Made by a program: the position numbers and the translations under genes
In this document: piece by piece, positions 11,938-23,400 of the stretch
Layout of the letters: every line of letters begins with the position of its first letter
Numbering within the stretch: the first letter of the stretch is position 1
The notes under the pieces: generated by a model
Seen by the model: the letters and a program-made list of their open reading frames with translations, nothing else
What the model was told of the DNA's origin: nothing
Database searches by the model: none
Origin: Cyclina sinensis
Taxonomy: Eukaryota; Mollusca; Bivalvia; Venerida; Veneridae
Reading direction: 5' to 3'
DNA length: 64,000 bases
Assembly (NCBI GenBank): GCA_012932295.1
Contig: JAAONU010000062.1
Coordinates: 258,001-322,000, forward strand

Positions 11938-13429
11938 CACTCAGCAAAAAAAGAAACCTGACATTTGTAGTTTTTAAATATTTTGCACATCTGCGAATTT
12001 ATCCAAATTATGTATATTGCACAAACATGTACTATCGACACACTTTACACGTGCATCGTTTTGTCATCATGTTATCAGTCGAATGCAGCTAGGCGTTAAA
12101 TTTCGGTCTTTGCACATGGAGCTGACCAGTGCACGCGGAACGGTAACCAGTAGACAGTGTTTCAAAGCACTATACATGTCATCAGTGATCACACAGTGAA
12201 ATTCACATCTAAAGTTGACAAGTTTTACAATGCCACGGTCGCAACAAAATTCATGAGCTTGTTAGACGTTTTATGCAAACAGGTGGTGTGTCCGATCATC
12301 CCAGGTCAGGAAGACCAAGGGCAAGTACCCGAAGAGATAATCATACCATTATCTTAATGCACTTACGTAACCGCTTCAGACCCGCAACGTTGACGGCACC
12401 TTTGTTTAACGTAAGTGCTCAAACTATTTGCAATAGGTTACGCACACAAAGACGCCCAGTTAGAGTCCAACGCCCATATACCGGTGTTATACTGACATAC
12501 AACCATCGTCAGGCCCGTATGGCATGGTCACGTGCCCACCGTCACTGGCGTTTAGAGGAACACTATCCTGTTTTCGGAATTGCGAATCAATCTGAGTAAT
12601 GCCGACGGCCGTACATGAGTCTATCGTCGGCAAGGTGAACTGTTCGTGCCCGTCTGTGTTAGAGAACATGATCGTTTTGGGGGTGGTGGCGTAATGGAAT
12701 GGGGTGGGATAATGGGGGTGGGGAGCAGAAAACCCGACTCATCGTTCTGCGACAACTTCACAACTTAAATGCCCAAGGGTGCATTAACAATATTTTAAAT
12801 GCAGAAGCTATTCCGTTTTAGAGAAGAAATGCTCCAGTTGTTTTCCAGCAGGATAATGCCCGTCACCACACAGGAAGAATTACACGCACTCACTTAGCAG
12901 CAGCAAACATTAACTTCATGCAATGGCCAGCAATGACTCCAGATATGAATCCAATAGAGCATATCTGGCATGAGCTTGGCAGAAAGGTTCGCCAAAAACA
13001 TGCTCCACGAAATATCCAAGAGCTGACAAATGCATTGTTTCATGAATGGAACAATCTTCCCAACGGACTTGTACAACGTTACGTCAGTTCGATGCGAAGA
13101 CGCGTGGATACACTCATTAGAGCTAGAGGTGCTCAAATTAGATATTGATTTCAATACCAGAACACTTGAACATGATTAAATTGTGATCTAAAATTCACCA
13201 GTAAAAATGTCAATGTCATTACATCCAAACTGATAATTTCAATTTTGACACGTATCATTGAAATTACGTAATTTAACCAATTTAAATCATGACCAATAAA
13301 ACCAAAATGCAAATCTGGATTGGGAATGGATCATTTTAACATGTCCCAAAGTTGTTGGCATGCTGTATTGTCTATTTTTGAAAAAAAATGAATAAAACAT
13401 ACACTGTCAGGTTTCTTTTTTGCTGAGTA
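11938..13429 (+). mobile_element. Tc1/mariner DNA transposon (decayed)
   Basis: This is a 1,492-bp element flanked by TA dinucleotides (11936-11937 and 13430-13431). Its terminal inverted repeats, (C/T)ACTCAGCAAAAAA(A)G then AAACCTGACA, match at both ends. TA target duplication and a DD34E transposase are diagnostic of the Tc1/mariner superfamily. It sits inside the minisatellite-rich segment and is on the plus strand. Confidence 0.92.
12230..13148 (+). pseudogene. Tc1-like DD34E transposase, inactivated
   Basis: The probable start (MPRSQQN) is at 12230. The frame is then broken repeatedly by frameshifts and stops. The second open segment (12273-12599) gives the helix-turn-helix region with GRPR (SDHPRSGRPRAST) and the CNRLRTQRRPVRVQRP linker. 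The first catalytic Asp region, expected just after 12570 before NLSNADGR, is damaged by frameshift and substitution. The intact C-terminal piece has FQQDNARHHTG with Asp at 12852-12854, and PDMNPIEHIW with Glu at 12957-12959. Exactly 34 residues separate them, which is the DD34E spacing. The frame ends at 13148. It would have cut and pasted its own element; this copy cannot. Confidence 0.9.
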
Positions 13430-13561
13430 TATAAACATACAAGACTCACAGACATGTGTTTAATGCCAATAATTACAACTGTGGTGACATTGTGATAAAA
13501 CTTTATACAAATTAAATGTTTCTGTTTTCAAAAAAAATACAAATACACAGATAATACTTAC

Positions 13562-13661
13562 AGGAAATGAAGTTTCCTTGACAAACAAAACTGTCACTCT
13601 CCGCACACTTTTCTTCACAACTCTTTTCTAGAACTGTGCTGATTACTGTGAAAGTGATCAT
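13562..13661 (-). CDS. candidate cysteine-rich first exon, unknown protein
   Basis: On the minus strand an ATG at 13661 opens 33 codons. They run to a strong donor (TCCT|GTAAGT at 13562/13561). The peptide begins MITFTVISTVLEKSCEEKC and continues AESDSFVCQGNFIS, with cysteines spaced C-x3-C-x7-C. That spacing resembles the core of secreted cysteine-rich modules such as PAN/apple domains, but the fragment is too short to assign. A short hydrophobic start could be part of a signal peptide. No following exon was found that joins in phase. An alternative frame through the same segment is also open. Confidence 0.35.
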
Positions 13662-14039
13662 GACTTGTTATATTAAATGAAATAAGTATGATGAAAATCC
13701 AGCCCGAAGTGAAAAAACGAAGACGAAAGAATTTCAAAGACGCCTCTCGAAGAAATCCAAAATTGACAACGAAATAACGAGAAATACCCTAAATCAAACT
13801 ATTTACATAAATACTGACGTTTCTGCTATATTTTCGCTATTTTCATTCAACTAAAGATGCAATATTTCGACGATGGCTAAGGATTTTGTAATCTGTTCTA
13901 CCTAAAACATAACTATTTATACAAAATCTAACCGGAAGGACTACTCGATTTATTAGCTGTACTCTACATATTTTACAACACTGATCGATTAAACAATAAA
14001 GACTACAGGTTATAGATAATAAACTTTTTACCCCGTTTC

Positions 14040-15705
14040 AGTAGAAGTAGCACTATTTGTTAGCAGTAGTTATTAAACGTGAAGTAGTAGTTGACGCAGG
14101 CAGTAGCAGTTGGTGGTAGTAGCAGTCATATGAAGTAAAAGTAGTTAAAAAACTTGAAGCATTAACAGTAGATTGCAGCAGTAGTAGTTAAAAGTAGCCG
14201 AAGTTACTTAACGTGAAGCAGTAACAGAAGCTTACAGAAGTAAAAAGTGATTGAAGCAGTATATTTCAGTAGCAGTACATGTTAAACGTTAAACGGTAGC
14301 AGTAGCTGGCAGTAGCGGACATTTGAATTCGCAGTAGTCATTTAAAATGAAACCGTAGTTATTAGAAGAAGTAGATGCTAAATGTGAAACGGTATCAGAA
14401 GCTGACAGAAGCAGAAATTGGAATAAGTAGTAGTTATTTAACGTTAAGCAGTAGCTGACGCTGGCAGTAACAGTAGGTGGCAGTAGCAGTCATTGGAAGT
14501 AACAGTTGTTAAAAAATTTGAGCAGAAGCTGACAGCAAAAGCAGTTGAAAGTAGCAGTAGTTACAAAACGTGAATAGGTAGCAGGAGCTTGCAGTAGCCA
14601 CAGGTGACTGAAACAGTAGTTTTTAGTAGCAGTAGATGTTAAACGTTAAACGGTAGCAGTAGCTGGCAGTAGCGGAAATTTGAATTAGCAGTAGTCATTC
14701 AAAATGAAGCAGTAACATTAGCTGGCAGTAACAGTAGCTGTCAGTTGCAGTAATTGGTAGAAATACTAAACTTTAAACACAAAGCAGAAACAGTAAAGAA
14801 TTTACGTAAAACAATAAGTTAGAGTAAATATTTATCTGAAGCAGTGGCATAAATGACAGTAGAAAAAGCTATTTATAGTGAGGTAGAAACGGTAACTAAT
14901 TGCAGGTGAAACAGTAGAATAATATTTTTTTTCATGAAGCAGTAGTGGCAGTAGCAGAAGCTATTTTTTGTGAAAACAATAGAAGAAATGGCAGTAGAAG
15001 TAGTCATTTAATGTGAGGCAATATCAGTACTTGGCAGTAGAAGTAATTATTTAACGTGAACCATTAGCAATAGTTGGCAGTAGCAGTAGTTACGTAACGT
15101 GACGCAGTTTTAGTACTTGGCAGAAGCAGTTATTATTTGATGTGAAACATTAGCAGTAATAGGCACATGCAGTAGTCATTAAACGTGAAAAAACAGAGGT
15201 TATTTAACGTGAACCATTAGCAGTAGTCGGTGCTAGCAGTAGTTATTTAACGTGAAGCAGTATCAGCAGGTGGCAGCTGCAGTAGATATTTAACTTTAAC
15301 ATTAAGCAGTAGACGCCAGTAACAATACTTATTCCACCTGAACTATTAGCAGTAGTTATTTGACGTGAAATATTAGCTGCAGTAGTTTGCAGAAGCAGTA
15401 GTTATTTAATGTGTGCCATTAACGATAGCTGGCAGTAATAGTAATTCTCTTATGTCAACCATAAGCAGTAGTTGGTAGTAGCAATAGTTATTTGGCGTGA
15501 ATCAATAGCAGTATTTGTCAGTTGCAGTAGTTATTTAACGTGAACCATATGCAATAGCTGGCAGTTGCAGGAGTTATTTTACGTGAACCATTAGCAGTAA
15601 ATTGCAGCAGCAGTTGTTATTTGACGTGAAACAACAGCAGCGGTTTGCATGGGTAATATTTATTTATTTATTTATTTAGCAGGAGTTGTCAGCAGCAGTA
15701 GTTAT
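14040..15705. repeat. GTAGTTGGCAGTAGCA minisatellite, block 3
   Basis: This is the longest block. It alternates GCAGTAGTTGGCAGTAGCAG with a longer unit that includes TTATTTAACGTGAACCATTA, giving an approximate 40-45 bp compound period from about 15000 onward. It ends in a (TTTA)n stretch at 15660-15677. The shared vocabulary with blocks 1 and 2 suggests one ancestral array interrupted by insertions. Confidence 0.85.
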
Positions 15706-16455
15706 TTAATTTCAAAAGACATTTCATTTAACAGTTTTTGAAGTGTTTATATCTCATGATACATGTTTATTCACAGTTTTTTAGGTTCGATGAATAATTG
15801 TATAGTTTTAGTCGTTTTACCAAATGAAAAACAGTGCATCCTTAAAAACATATATGTATACTTGTTGTGCCAAGTAACTTTGTTCAAACAAGAGCAATAG
15901 TAAACCTGTCAATACTTTACACTGTAGGCGGCCATCACATGCAGCTTTCTGTATGTTGTTATGGGCGACTGGGTAGCGGTTTTATTTTTTACTGACGAAT
16001 ACTTCTGCCCAAATTATTGTATGTAATTTCAGTCGTGTAAGTGACATAACTTATAGAGGTTAAAAAGTACCTTTGTTCCGTTTTTTAGAAATCTACCTTT
16101 AAACTTCAACTGATACTCAATTTTCAACACAAATTCAGAGGAAAAACGCTGTTGGGTTTTTATTTTTTGAGCGGAAGTTGCTAGTTGCCGTATGCTACAT
16201 TGAAGTGATTTTTTTAAGGTTGTACACGACTTTGTTATTAGAGATAAGCATTTCCGGGCCATTTTTTAAAATATTTTAACATTAGTTTACATTTCTGTAT
16301 ACCGTTTACTTGCAAAAAAATTGAATTTTAAACAACCTGTTCAGCTTAGTCACGCTTTTCACTCGTGGGCCATCTTTGTTTGTAAAATATAGAAGGTCGG
16401 TCGTTTTCGACAGTTATCGTTTATGAACTAGTATGTTCTGACTCTCTAATTTCAG

Positions 16456-16482
16456 CATAATTGTGAAATAGTATGGCAGGTT
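16456..16482 (+). CDS. candidate 27-nt microexon
   Basis: The pyrimidine-rich acceptor CTCTCTAATTTCAG is followed by 27 bases and a consensus donor GTAAGT. The segment is a multiple of three and is open as HNCEIVWQV. The evidence is splice-site shape only. There is no flanking exon with known homology, so it may be coincidental. Confidence 0.2.
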
Positions 16483-17394
16483 GTAAGTTATTTGCCAAAT
16501 TATTACACCTGTGTTAATGTTTTAAATGGTATTGGATCTAAAAATGTAATTCTACTGACGTTGTTACTTTGATAACCTTGGTATCTTTTTTCTAATATAA
16601 ACGGTATAAATGTAATGATGACTTATTCGTTAATGTAGATTTTACACTCCAACTAAATTTGACACTAATTTAACAGTCCACAGAATAGATACCGGGAAAA
16701 ATCAAGTAACAAACCACTTCAACAATGTTCAAGGCCATTTAACTAACCGATTGTTTCACAAAACCACTTGACCAAATGTTAGAGACCATCCTACCAATAC
16801 CTACCCTCAGGGTCCAGACCGTGACAATACTCTAAGCTTTGTATCAAAATACGGCCCATGTTCCTTGCGGTTTTACAAATTGGTAAACATTTGATTCAGG
16901 CAATATTAGTAAAATTTATTTTAAAAATGGTGTACAGAAACATGTTTCATACTGTCGTTTTAAGCAAGGACTGAATCGTTTTGCAATTCATTGTTGTTCA
17001 TATTAATCGAGATATGAGATTTAGAGCGTCCAAGCATTCCCAATAACAATAAAATACACGAAGAAACAAAATGGAATACTGTATTATTCTATTATAAGAT
17101 AAACTTTTAAAATTGAACTTAAAACAAGAAAGCAAAAGCTAAATATTCATTTGTTTTTGGCTGGAGTGTGGATCGAATTCCCGGCAATGATTTAAACAGT
17201 CTGAAATCAATACACATGAAAGAAATTAGGTACTTTTAAAGTAGGAGATACTACATTACACCTCGCTACCTTAATAAGCACAGTGTACAATACTTTATGA
17301 TGCACGTTCAGGTTATATGTATTACCTCGTATTTGATGTGATTGGAAATTAATGAACCAGACAACTAATTTTCTTTTTTTTTATTTCGTTTCAG

Positions 17395-17403
17395 CGGAGA
17401 GTG
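17395..17403 (+). CDS. candidate 9-nt microexon
   Basis: A strong polypyrimidine tract and acceptor (TTTTTTTTATTTCGTTTCAG) is followed by CGGAGAGTG and then GTAAGTGATT. Two other 9-nt segments with the same architecture lie on the same strand at 43167 and 47873. The one at 47873 shares GGAGAG and the following GTAAGTGATTT. It could be a genuine microexon in a long gene, or a splice-like fragment inside a repeat. Confidence 0.25.
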
Positions 17404-17671
17404 GTAAGTGATTTTCATATATATATTCATATTTATATATCTATAATACGATCCGATTAAAAAAAAACAAATTTCCAACTAGTCCCGAAAAAATGCCCAT
17501 TTTAAGCAAATTTCGTCTGGTAAAACAGGCTAAATCATTGACTTTTTTCATGGGCTTAGACAAAACAACAACTCACTTCTGTAAACCTACATGTATTCAC
17601 AAGCATTATAAACTGAAAATAACAAAAAAAAAATCATAACATAATTTAATTCTTTTAGAATATTCTAAACA

Positions 17672-18825
17672 AGAGGGTCATGATGGCCCTGGATCGCTCA
17701 CCTGAGTACTTTTAGCTTGATAAAGCTTGCTTCATGCCAAATTTTAAAATTCTAGGCCTTGAGGTTTCAGACAATAAGATTTTTAAAGATTTTCTTCTAT
17801 ACTGCTATTTAAAACTTATGACACCTCGGGCGGAGCCAAAAGTGACCCAAGTGACTTTTTTCAAACAAACTAGGTAGAGGTCCACTAGACAATGTTGCAT
17901 ACCAAATATCTTAGCTGTAGGCATTGAGGTTTCCAGTAAGAAGATTTTTAAAGATTGCCTTTTTTACATATTAAGGGCCCCCGAGGCGGGGCCAATTTTG
18001 ACCCGGGGCCAACATATAAACAATACTGGCAAAGGTTCTCAACACAATACTCCACACCAAATATCTAAGGTTAGTTCTATCAGTTTCGGAGAAAAATGAT
18101 TTTTCATGTTTTTCCTATATAACTATATGTAAATTAAGAGAACCCTGGGGCTTGGCCAATTTTGACCCAGGGGACATAATTTGAACAAACTTGATAGAGG
18201 TCTACCAGACAATGCTGCACACTAAATTTCTAAACTCTACGCCTTGCGGTTTCTGACAATAAGATTTTTTAAAGTTTTTCCTATATAACTCTATATAAAA
18301 CATTTGACCACGGGGGGGGGGGGCATTTTTGACCCAGGAGCCATGATTTGAACAAACTTGGTAGAGGTCCACTGGACAATGCTGCACACCAAATATCTAA
18401 ACTCTAGGCCTTGTGGATTCAGACAATAAGATTTTTAAAGTTTTTCCTATATAATTCTATGTAAAATTAGTGACCCCTGGGGCAGGGCTATTTTTGACCC
18501 AGGGCTCATGATTTGAACAAACTTGGTAAAGGCCCAGCTGATGATGTTTCATACCAAATATCTCAGCTCCAGGCCTTGCAGTTCTGGAGAAGAAGATTTT
18601 TAAAATTCCAACTTTGAAAATCTATTTTTAGCTCCTGCGGCCTAGAAATGTAACGGACCTGAACCATTTGAACCATTTTGGTAAAGCTTCATGCAAGTAA
18701 CATCCCAGCAAAGTTTCAGCAAGATTGACCCAGCAGTTCAGGAGAAGAAGTTGTTTGAAGAAAAAGTTGACGACGCACGCACGCACGGACGACGGACATC
18801 AGGCGATCACAAAAGCTCACCGTGA
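17672..18825. repeat. dispersed repeat with ~165-bp internal units
   Basis: The repeat begins GAGGGTCATGATGGCCCTGG and passes GCTCACCTGAGT. It ends with a GACGACGCACGCACGCACGG tract followed by GGCGATCACAAAAGCTCACC. The middle contains about five related units of roughly 165 bp, with landmarks CTCTAGGCCTTGAGGTTTC near 17740, 17917, 18235, 18402 and 18570, each with GACCC(A)GGG and TTTGAACAAACTTGGTA. It is non-coding; I know this style of repeat as abundant in bivalve genomes. Confidence 0.75.
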
Positions 18826-18837
18826 AAAACAAAACAA

Positions 18838-20396
18838 AAATCAGATTTCATTCTTTAGAACGTTCTAAAAAGTATAACAAAAAGTCGAAAAAGAAAAGAA
18901 TTCAGATTTCATTCTTTAGAACATTCTAAAGACATAGCGCGCAAAAGATGAAAAGCAACAAAATCAGATTTCATTCTTTAGAACGCTCTAAAACGTAATA
19001 CAGAAAAGTTGAAAAACAGCAAAATCAGAATTCATTTTAGGATTTTCTAAGGCAAACAAAGAAAAGTTGAAAAAAATGAAATTTCATTCTTTTGAACTTC
19101 TAAGAACGAAAAAGTTGAAAAAGAACATAAATCAAATTTCATACTTTATAACGTTCTAAGAACGAAACACGAGAAACTTGAAAACATACATGAAACAAAT
19201 TTCATTCTTTAGAACAATCTAAAACAAGAAAAATGAAAATATCGAAAAAGAATAAAGATTAGATTTCATTCTTTAGAACGTTCTTAGACTAAAGACTTAG
19301 CGCGCAACAGATGAAAATCAACAAAATCAGATTTCATTCTTTAGAACGTTCTAAAAAAGTAATACAGAAAAAGTTGAACAACAAAAGAAATCAGATGTCA
19401 TTCTTTAGAAGATTCTAAAGACTAAGCGCGCAAACGCTAAAAAACAACACAATCAGATTTCATTCTTTAGAACAGTCTAAAAAAATAAAGCAAAACGTCG
19501 AAAAAGAAAAGAAATCAGATTTCATTCTTTAGCACATGTTAAAGACTTAACGCGCAAAAGATGAAAAACAACAAAATCAGATTTCATTCTTTAGAACGTT
19601 CTAAAAACGTAATACAGAAAAGTTGAACAAGAAAAGAAATCAGATGTCATTCTTTAGAACATTCTAAATACTAAGCGGGCAAACGCTGAAAAACAACACA
19701 GTCAGATTTCATTCTGCAGAACGTTCTAAAAAAGTATAGCAAAAAGTCGAAAAAGAAAAGAAATCAGATTTCATTCTTTAGAACATTCTAAAGACTTAGC
19801 GCGCAAAAGATGAAAAAACAACAAAATCAGATTTCATTCTTTAGAACGTTCTAAAAAAGAAAAATGAAAAAGTAGAAAAAAAATAGAAATCAGATTTCAT
19901 TCTATAGAACATTCTAAAAAAGTATAACAAAAAGTCGAAAAAGAAAAGAAATCAGATGTCATTCTTTGGAACATTCTAAAGACTTAGCGCGCAAAAGATG
20001 AAAAACAACAAAATCAGATTTCATTCTTTAGAACGTTCTAAAAACGTAATACAGAAAAAGTTGAACAAGAAAGAAATCAGATTTCATTTTAGGACTTTCT
20101 AGGCAAACAAAAAAAAATTGAAAACAAAAATTAAATTCCATTCTTTTGAACTTCTAAAACCGAAAAAGTTGAAAAAAAAAGCATCAATCAAATTTCATTC
20201 TTTAAAACGTTCTAGGAACGAAAAACGAAAAAGTTGAAAACATACATGAAACAAATTTCATACGTTAGAACGTTCTAAAAGGGAAAAAACGAAAAAGTCG
20301 CAAAAAATAGAAATCAGATTTTATTCTTTACAATATTATAAAGACTTAGCGCGCAAAAGATGAAAAGCAACAAAATCAAATTTCACTCTTTAGAAC

Positions 20397-20435
<39 letters not shown>

Positions 20436-23400
20436 AAAAAATCGAAAAAGAAAAGAAATCAGATTTCATTCTTTAGAACATTCTAAAGACTAAGCGCACA
20501 AAAGATGAAAAAACAAAAAAATCAGATTTCATTTTTTAGAACGTTCTAAAGACTTTGAGTGTAAAAGATGAAAAACAACAAAATCAGATTTCATTCTTTA
20601 GAACGTTCTTAAGATTTAGCGCGCAAAAGATGAAAAACAGCAAAATCAGATTTCATTCTTTAGAACGTTCTCAAGACTTAGCGCGCCAAAGATGAAAAAC
20701 AACAAAATCAGATTTCATTTTCTAGATCTTTCTAAAGACTAAGCACGCAAAAGATGAAAAACAACAAAATCAGATTTCATTCTTTAGAACGTTCTAAAGA
20801 CTTAACGCGCAAAAGATGAAAAACAACAAAATCAGATTTCATTCTTTAGAATTATCTAAAGACTTAGCGCGCAAAACATGAAAAACAAAAAAATAAGATT
20901 TCATTCTTTAGAACGTTCTAAAGATTAAGCGCGCAAAAGATGAAAACAACAAAATCAGATTTCATTTTTTAGAACGTTCTAAAGACTGTGCGCAAACGAT
21001 GAAAAAACAACAAAATCAGATTTCATTCTTTAGAACGTTCTAAAGACTTAGCGCACAAAAGATGAAAAACAACAAAATCAGATTTCATTCTTTAGAACGT
21101 TCTTAAAACTTAGCGCGCAAAAGATATAAAGCAACAAAATCAGATTTCATACATTAGAACAATCTGAAAAAAGAAAAATGAAAAAAATCGAAAAAAACAA
21201 TAGAAATCAGATGTCATCCTTTAGAACGTTCTAAAGACTTAGCGTGCAAAAGATGAAAAACAACAAAATCAAATTTCATTCTTTAGAACGTTCTTAAGAC
21301 TTAGCGCGCAAAAGATGAAAAACAACAAACTCAGATTTCATACTTTAGAACAATCTGAAAAAAAGAAAAATGAAAAAAATCGAAAAAGAATAGAAATCAG
21401 ATGTCATTTTTTAGAACATTCTAAAGACTAAGCGCGCAAAAGATGAAAAACAACAAAATCAGATTTCATTCTTTAGAACGTTCTAAAGACTTAGCGCGCA
21501 AAAGACGAAAAAAAACAAAATCAGATTTCACTCTTTGGAAGTTCTAAAGACTTAGCGCGCAAAAGATGAAAAGCAACAAAATCAAATTTCACTGTTTAGA
21601 ACAATCTTAAAAAAACAACAAAAAAATAAAGAAAAGAAATCAGATTTCATTCTTTAGAACATTCTAATGACTAAGCGCGTAAAAGATGAAAAACAACAAA
21701 ATCAGAGTTCATTATTTAAAACGTTCTACAAACGTAATACAGAAAAGTTGAAAAACAACAAAATCAGATTTCATTCTTTAGAACGTTCTAAAGACTTAGA
21801 GCGAAAAAGATGAAAAACAACACAATCAAATTTCATTCTTTAGAACGTTCTTAAGACTTAGCGCGCAAAAGATGAAAAACAACAAAATCGGATCTCAAAT
21901 TAGGAACAATCTGAAAAAAGAAAAATGAAAAAAAATCGAAAAAGAATAGAAATCAGATGTCATTCTTTAGAACGTTCTAAAGACTTAGCGCGCAGAAGAT
22001 GAAAAACAAAAAAATCAGATTTCATTCTTTAGAACGTTCTAAAGACTTAGAGCGAAAAAGATGAAAAACAACAAAATCAGATTTCATTCTTAAGAAAGTT
22101 CTAAAGACTTAGCGCGCAAAGGAAGAAAAACAACAAAATCAGATTTCATTCTTTTGAACGTTCTAAGTACTTAGCGCGCAAAAGATGAAAAACAACAAAA
22201 TCAGACTTCATTTTCTAGATCTTTCTATAGACTAAGCACGCAAAAGATGAAAACACAACAAAATCAGATTTCATTCTTTAGAACAACCAAAAGCCTTACC
22301 GCGCAAAAGGTGAAAAACATAAAATCAGATTTCATTCGTTAGAACGTTCTAAAGACTTAGCTTGCAAAAGGTGAAAAACACGAAATCAGATTTCATTCTT
22401 TAGAACGATCTAAAGGCTTACCGTGCGAAAGGTGAAAAACACAATATGAGATTTCATTCTTTAGAACGTTCTAAAGACTTAGCGCGCAAAAGATGAAAAA
22501 CAACAAAATCAGATTTCATTCTTTCGAACAATCTAAAGACTAAGCGCGCAAAAGATGAAAAACAACAAAATCAGATTTCATTCTTTCTAACAGTCTAAAG
22601 ACTTAGCGCGCAAAAGATGAAAAACAACAAAATCAGATTTCAATCTTTAGAACGTTCTAAAAACTTAGCGCGCAAAAGATAAAAAGCAACAAAATCAGAT
22701 TTCATACAATAGAACAATCTGGAAAAAGGAAAATGAAAAATATCGAAAAACAATAGAAATTTGATGTCATTCTTTAGAACGTTCTAAAAGCGCACAAAAG
22801 ATGAAAAACAACAAAATCAGATTTCAATCTTTAGAACGTTCTAAAAACTTCGAGCGTAAAAGATGAAAAACAGAAAAAAATCAGATTTCATTTTTTAGAT
22901 CGTTCTAAAGACTTAGAGCGTAAAAGATGAAAAACAACAAAATCAAATTTCATTCTTTAGAACGTTCTTAAGATTTAGCGCGCAAAGATGAAAAACAACA
23001 AAATCAGATTTCATTCATTAGAACGTTCTTAAGACTTAGCGCGCAAAAGACATAAAGATGAAAAACAGCAAATCAGAAATCATTCTTTAGAACGTTCTCA
23101 AGACTTAGCGCGCAAAAGATGAAAAACAACAAAATCAGATTTCATTTTCTAGAACGTTCTAAAGACTTTGCGTGCAAAGGATGAAAAACAACAAAATCAG
23201 CTTTCATTCTTTAGAACGTTCTAAAGACTTAGCTTGCAAAAGGTGAAAAACAACAAAATCAGATTTCATTTTCTAGAACGTTCTAAAGACTTTGCGTGCA
23301 AAGGATGAAAAACAACAAAATCAGATTTCATTCTTTTGAACGTTCTTAAGATTTAGCGCGCAAAGATGAAAAACAACAAAATCAGATTTCATTCATTAGA

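Larger units (their letters stand above)
15706..17660. other. unique sequence, possible intronic DNA
   Basis: There is no repeat structure and no recognisable gene. A 77-residue minus-strand open frame (16029-16262, MARKCLSLITKSC...) matches nothing I know and has no splice or promoter support. Two plus-strand microexon-like segments lie inside (see 16456-16482 and 17395-17403). Confidence 0.4.

Noticed and set aside
16033..16036. 4-nt exon between TTTCAG and GTAAGTGAC
   Set aside because: Too short to splice plausibly, and the pyrimidine tract is weak; probably chance.
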